Below the pieces are notes generated by a model. The model ran no database searches. It was not told where the DNA came from and saw only the letters and a program-made list of their open reading frames with translations. This document shows positions 61,001 through 64,000 of a DNA stretch of 64,000 nucleotides, in pieces. The position numbers and the translations under genes are program-made. The stretch spans positions 9,971-73,970 of the forward strand of contig DATJPX010000137.1 of assembly GCA_035506155.1 (NCBI GenBank), written 5' to 3'. Within the stretch, counting starts at the first letter, position 1. Every line of letters begins with the position of its first letter. This stretch comes from UBA877 sp035506155. Its GTDB lineage: Bacteria; Chloroflexota; Anaerolineae; Anaerolineales; Villigracilaceae.

Positions 61001-61929
61001 CCGGCATGGTCACCAACATCCGCCCGCACCAGACCAAGACCGGCAAGATGATGGCCTGGGTGGTGCTCGAAGACCTGACCGGTACGATCGAACTGGTGGT
61101 CTTCCCGCGCACCTGGGAGAAATTCCAGTTTGCCCTGGAGGTGGGCGGGGTGATCATCGCCGAGGGCAAGGTGGACGCCCAGGCCAACCCGTCCAAGGTG
61201 CTGGTGGACAACATCCGCACCGAGATCAAGCTGACCGAGCCTGCCCAGATGCACCTGCAGCCGCCGGAAGCCAACGACATCCCGGCAGCGAGAAAGCCCT
61301 CCCCGGGACGCGTTTCCGAGCCGCCCGCGGCGTACAAAAAGGCCCCCGCAGCGGGTCCGGCCCGCCGCCCCGAGCCGGTCGTCATGGAAGAAGATTTCGA
61401 CGGCCCGCCGCTCCCGGAGGATCCGCCCGACTGGGACAGCTACACTCCCGCGGCGGCCAAATTCGCCACACCCGACCTGGTCGTCCATACGGCCGACCTG
61501 CCCGACGAGGACGAGCCCGGGACGGGTTCCCTGCCGTCCCCCGCGAGCGGCCCGTCGGTCCGGACCCCGGCCCCCGAAGAGGCTGCCGCCATCCCGCCCG
61601 TGGCCGTTCTGCCCACACCCAGGCTGCCGGCGGCGGCCGCCCCAGCCCCCATCCGGCTGGACGACGACCACACCCCCCAGATGCTGACCGTCATCCTGCG
61701 CCCCACCGGCGACCCGAGCCGCGACATCCGCCGCATCAGCCGCCTGCACGGGACGTTCATCTCGTTCCCCGGCAAAGACCGCTTCGCCTTCCAGATCTTC
61801 GAGGAGGGCCGCGGCCACCTGATCGAGTTCCCCAACGACACCACCTACCTGTGCGCCGAGCTCTTGAACAAGATTAAGGATACGGTCGGGGAGGAGAACC
61901 TGCGGGTCGAACCGATTTTGTACCAATAA
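58024..61929 (+). CDS. dnaE: DNA polymerase III subunit alpha
   Basis: A 1301-residue replicative polymerase of the DnaE1 type. The PHP domain starts FAHLHVHTEYSLLDGFSNIKKL with its metal-binding His residues. Palm catalytic acids are in MPDIDLDFRDDCR (about 395-407). KSHAADYGVLAVQTGFLKLHYP and the helix-hairpin-helix region follow. The OB-fold is near 985-1060 (VRVAGMVTNIRPHQTKTGKMMAWVVLEDLTG). After it comes an unusually long Pro/Ala-rich linker (about 1085-1215) and a last beta-alpha domain (about 1220-1301). It copies the chromosome as part of Pol III. Confidence 0.98.
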   Translation: MSFAHLHVHTEYSLLDGFSNIKKLVKRAKEMNMPAMAITDHGTMFGVIEFYHDAREAGIKPVIGLEAYLSARSMKEHDSKEDRRSSHLLLLAQNETGYKNLLQIASAAQLEGFYYYPRIDKDFLAGHAEGLICTSGCLSAEVPRLIRNGQLDAARKSLDWYYDLFGKENFFFELQQHDVPELETVNRTLMELGPHYQARYLATNDAHYINPEDAKYQDILLAIQTGALLSDPDRMRMTDPSYYIRSPEEMARLFAEVPESLSNTLLVAERCNVNLDVKDYRLPLFEVPEGQTAETYLRTLCEEGAKRRYGERATSEEVQTRLDYELGVIHKMGFDAYFLIVWDLCRYARQQEIWYNARGSAAGSIVAYTLDITMVDPIRHDLLFERFLNPGRISMPDIDLDFRDDCRAEVLEYTVNKYGSDKVAQIITFGTLGARAALRDVGRVMDIPLPEVDRVAKTVPNIPSKAVPLRDIIADGFDGLPDLKEAYQSEDHLRELIDTAAKMEGVVRNAGTHAAGVVISDKSLIEYLPLHRPTSNSEETPIKTVTQFEMGILEKLKMLKVDFLGLATLTIMARACDLIEQRHGVKYTLGNIPTDDPETYKFLGEGNTLGVFQLEGSGMTKWLVQMKPQTLDNIIAMVALFRPGPMDFIPDYISRMHGEAPVEYRHPAMEPIFRDTYGIPIYQEQIMRAAVELAGYTPSEADDLRKAISKKKKEEIEKHRQKFIQGAVAKGMQDDTATAIFTDWEEFARYGFNKSHAADYGVLAVQTGFLKLHYPAEYMTALLSVTKHETDKMALYVNDARAMKVEVLPPNVNASDWDFAIEDREGQKPAIRFGLGAIKNVGQGPVEIIRQARLKGGPFNDLNEFAQRVDLRAAGKRALESLIKVGAMDKLGSRTALLEALDRIVAVSSSHFRAAEAGQLSLFGAATGVTESITLPLVPEADRRETLGWERELIGMYMSEHPLAPYMNEIRRVVSYFSSNLGDAAHEEKVRVAGMVTNIRPHQTKTGKMMAWVVLEDLTGTIELVVFPRTWEKFQFALEVGGVIIAEGKVDAQANPSKVLVDNIRTEIKLTEPAQMHLQPPEANDIPAARKPSPGRVSEPPAAYKKAPAAGPARRPEPVVMEEDFDGPPLPEDPPDWDSYTPAAAKFATPDLVVHTADLPDEDEPGTGSLPSPASGPSVRTPAPEEAAAIPPVAVLPTPRLPAAAAPAPIRLDDDHTPQMLTVILRPTGDPSRDIRRISRLHGTFISFPGKDRFAFQIFEEGRGHLIEFPNDTTYLCAELLNKIKDTVGEENLRVEPILYQ

Positions 61930-61955
61930 ACGCAGGGGCGACCAGCCGGCCGCCT

Positions 61956-62488
61956 ATGCACGATTTCATTAATGGCGGGGGCGGCATGATCCTCTGGCTG
62001 GTGGAATTGGTAGACTGGCTGTCTGAGCGCGAATCAACCCATACGGGGGTCTTCCTGGTCGAGTGGTTCTGCGCCTTTATCTGTGTCTTCCCGATCCTGT
62101 TCTTCCCGTTCCTGCAAGCCGGCCAAGTCCAGAATTCCCTGAACATGCTCATCGGCGTCCCGGCGATGATCGCCCTCGGTTTCGTTTATTACCGGATGAT
62201 GAAATCGACGGGCTGTCCGAAGTGCGGGAGTCTCCTGCCCTTTATGCGCATCGAGACCGGCCGTCAGTTCGCCCGGATGGAAAACCGGACGGAAGAGGAT
62301 AAAAAAGGCTTCACCATCTACATTTTTGGGATTGGCATCCCCCTGCCGCGCTGGACCGAATTCTACGAGAAGGAATACTTCGTTTACAGGTCAGCTTCCG
62401 CTGCAAGGGCTGCCATGCGGAATGGTCGGAAGACCAAAGGCGCACCGCACAGGAATTCCTGTATTCCGGTTCGGGAAAAAATGATTAA
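61956..62488 (+). pseudogene. Membrane zinc-ribbon protein interrupted by a frameshift
   Basis: The first frame encodes a membrane protein with one or two hydrophobic stretches (about 25-75) and half a zinc ribbon, CPKCGSLLPF. After FYEKEYFVY (near 62387) this frame runs on in unlike residues to 62510. The frame starting at 62390 instead gives VSFRCKGCHAEWSE and stops at 62488, supplying the second CxxC of the ribbon. One base is therefore missing near 62388-62390. It may be a true pseudogene or a sequence error. Intact length would be about 176 residues. I do not know its function. Confidence 0.7.
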
Positions 62489-62596
62489 GACGGCAGGTCC
62501 CCGCATTTGATCGACGAGGCCGGCCTTCTGCCCGCTGGCCGGATCATTCCTCCTCAAGTAAAATCAACCATCCCAGCACGCCATTGAGGACAGTCG

Positions 62597-63844
62597 TTGA
62601 ACACCTCCGCTCCCATTCCCCGTTTTGTCGCATTGAAACATCGGAATTTTTCGCTGCTCTGGTCGGGATTGATCGTCTCGAACGTCGGAACCTGGATGCA
62701 GAACGTCGCCCAGAACTGGCTGGTCCTGCAACTGACCAACAGCCCGCTCTGGCTGGGCATGCTCGGCCTGAGTTTTGCCATCCCGATGGTCGTGCTGCCG
62801 TTCGTGGGCGGCGTGGTCGTCGACCGGATCAACCGCGTCCGTCTGCTGGTGGTGACCCAGACCGGCCAGATGCTGATCGCCTTCATCCTGGCTGCCCTGA
62901 CCTGGACCCATCTGATCAACGTCTGGTACATCCTGGCCGGCTCGTTCATCGGCGGGTCGCTGCTCGCCTTCGACAACCCAGCCCGCCAGGCGCTCGTCCC
63001 CGACCTGGTCCCGGGGGATCACCTGCTCAACGCCATGTCCTTGAACGCGGCCACCTATAACGGCGCAGCCCTGGTCGGACCGGCGCTCGCCGGCGTCCTC
63101 CTCCAGCCTTTGGGCGCTGGGACCCTGTTCTTCATCAACGGGGTTAGCTTCCTGGCCGTCCTGATCGCCCTGCTGGCCATGCGGGACGTGCGGACGCAGA
63201 GCGGGGGCGCCCAGGCCTCCCTTCACCGGTCCGCCCTCAAAGGCCTGGGATATGCCTGGCGCAACCGCCTGATCCTGGCCTTGCTCTGCCTCTCCGCCGT
63301 GGCCGCCGTCTTTGGACGCTCGTACCAGAACCTGCTGTCCATCTTCGGCCGGGACATCTGGCACGCCGGCCCAACCGGCTACGGTCTACTGCTCTCGGCG
63401 GCTGGCGGCGGGGCTCTGGTGGGCGCGTTCGGCCTGGCCTCCATCCGCAAGCTCAGGCGGCACGGCGCCCTGATGATCGGGATCGGGCTCCTGTTCTGCC
63501 TGTCGATCATCCTTTTCGCCATCAGCCCGACGCTCGTCCTGGGTTGCCTGCTGCTCTTCATCGCCGGCGTGACCTCCACCGCCTTCGGGACGATCATCGC
63601 AACTTTCATCCAGGTGGAATCACCCAACGAGCTGCGCGGGCGGATCATGAGCCTGTACACGATCACCCTGATCGGCCTGCCCTCCTTGGGCGCCCTGGCG
63701 AGCGGGGCGGTCGCCCAGGCGCTTGGCGGGATTCCCGGCGCCCCGCGGGCCGTCCTGATCGGCGGAATCCTCGCCGGGCTCTTTGTGATCGTCCTGGCGC
63801 CCTTCTTCTGGAAGCGCGAGATCGACACTGCCAACCGCCGCTGA
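62597..63844 (+). CDS. MFS transporter (EntS/MFS_3 type exporter)
   Basis: A 415-residue permease with twelve predicted helices. Landmarks are HRNFSLLWSGLIVSNVGTWMQNVAQNWLVLQLTNSP, the loop GGVVVDRINRVRLL between helices 2 and 3, and NPARQALVPDLVPGDHLLNAMSLNAATYNGAALVGPALAG. These mark the enterobactin-exporter-like branch of the major facilitator superfamily. The start is TTG at 62597 with GAGGA six bases before it; no ATG fits. The substrate is unknown. Confidence 0.92.
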   Translation: MNTSAPIPRFVALKHRNFSLLWSGLIVSNVGTWMQNVAQNWLVLQLTNSPLWLGMLGLSFAIPMVVLPFVGGVVVDRINRVRLLVVTQTGQMLIAFILAALTWTHLINVWYILAGSFIGGSLLAFDNPARQALVPDLVPGDHLLNAMSLNAATYNGAALVGPALAGVLLQPLGAGTLFFINGVSFLAVLIALLAMRDVRTQSGGAQASLHRSALKGLGYAWRNRLILALLCLSAVAAVFGRSYQNLLSIFGRDIWHAGPTGYGLLLSAAGGGALVGAFGLASIRKLRRHGALMIGIGLLFCLSIILFAISPTLVLGCLLLFIAGVTSTAFGTIIATFIQVESPNELRGRIMSLYTITLIGLPSLGALASGAVAQALGGIPGAPRAVLIGGILAGLFVIVLAPFFWKREIDTANRR

Positions 63845-63861
63845 ACCCGGCCACCTTCCAA

Positions 63862-64000
63862 ATCGAGTAGGGAGCGGTGACTAGCCGCCCCCTCTCACAC
63901 CACCGGACATGCGGGTCCGCATCCGGCGGTTCAATAAGAATAACGAAGTTTGAAGTATCGTGTTGCAATGCTTTCCAGCCCTGTGTTTTGCCAGTAGGCA
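63862..64000 (-). mobile_element. 3' end of a group II intron (domains V and VI), cut by the window edge
   Basis: On the minus strand, 63932-63896 folds as a domain-V-like hairpin: an 8-bp lower stem (CCGCCGGA/UCCGGUGG), a 2-base bulge, a 4-bp upper stem and a 4-base loop. It is followed by a second hairpin (about 63893-63869, AGGGGGCGG/CCGCTCCCT with one mismatch) in the position of domain VI. The maturase reading frame stops at the first base of domain V, as expected for a domain-IV ORF. The intron 3' end should be near 63862-63866, about 20 bases past the MFS stop. Confidence 0.65.
63931..64000 (-). CDS. C-terminus of a group II intron reverse transcriptase/maturase (partial)
   Basis: The last 22 codons before a TGA at 63933-63931 read AYWQNTGLESIATRYFKLRYSY. 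The position directly before domain V and the short aromatic/basic end fit a group II intron maturase. The rest lies beyond the right edge, so catalytic motifs cannot be seen. Confidence 0.5.
   Translation of the reverse strand, partial: AYWQNTGLESIATRYFKLRYSY

Noticed and set aside
59185..61926. 913-codon minus-strand open frame opposite dnaE
   Set aside because: It is a codon-bias shadow of the high-GC dnaE gene; dnaE motifs are unmistakable on the plus strand.

Overview
The window is a high-GC bacterial chromosome segment most consistent with the Chloroflexota, probably an Anaerolineae-like lineage. That assignment is inference. It rests on the bacterial V/A-type ATPase operon, on lipoproteins and membrane-anchored proteins whose anchors are followed by long Thr/Pro-rich linkers, on abundant GAF/GGDEF/HD-GYP signalling proteins, and on the general gene style. 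Almost every base is coding, genes lie in short operons on both strands, and many starts sit after clear AGGAG-type ribosome sites.

Layout. 1-4181: a large membrane GAF sensor (cut by the left edge) and a single-domain response regulator, both minus. 4508-9352: a plus operon with an HtrA-type protease, MoxR ATPase, DUF58 protein and two VWA membrane proteins. 9467-11082: a TetR regulator with a good promoter and operator, and an alpha/beta hydrolase. 11241-21125: minus block holding a small membrane protein, an F420-reductase-like dinucleotide-binding protein and a complete nine-gene V/A-ATPase operon (H-C-I-K-F-E-A-B-D). 21673-30095: an unrecognised membrane protein, a GGDEF + HD-GYP double enzyme, and a secreted subtilase with GWNTV repeats downstream of a NarL-type two-component pair. 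30294-36325: a TetR-controlled ABC-2 export operon. 36408-41661: a membrane-fused alpha/beta hydrolase, an S41 lipoprotein peptidase and a small glutaredoxin operon. 41955-44608: an OmpR-type regulator, then a sigma factor/DegV/small membrane protein cluster. 44748-46134: tmRNA with a duplicated 3' end, and a lipoprotein. 46318-57823: dnaK, twin C39-like/TPR proteins, an SbcD-like nuclease, a 4Fe-4S protein, a PIG-L deacetylase, greA, lysS and a REC-PAS-GGDEF protein. 58024-64000: dnaE, a frameshifted zinc-ribbon protein, an MFS exporter, and at the right edge the 3' end of a group II intron (maturase C-terminus, domain V and domain VI) on the minus strand.

Themes. Cyclic-di-GMP metabolism is represented by two proteins with intact GGEEF and RxxD sites, one of them also carrying HD-GYP. 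Envelope proteolysis is rich (HtrA, S8, S41, two C39-like proteins). Two TetR genes carry visible palindromic operators. Three genes have a TATAAT box only 6-7 bases before the start codon, which suggests leaderless messages. The observations I rate highest are the subtilase/two-component module with a candidate regulator box, the tandem duplication of the tmRNA 3' end and terminator, the terminator-like hairpin in the greA leader, and the group II intron end.
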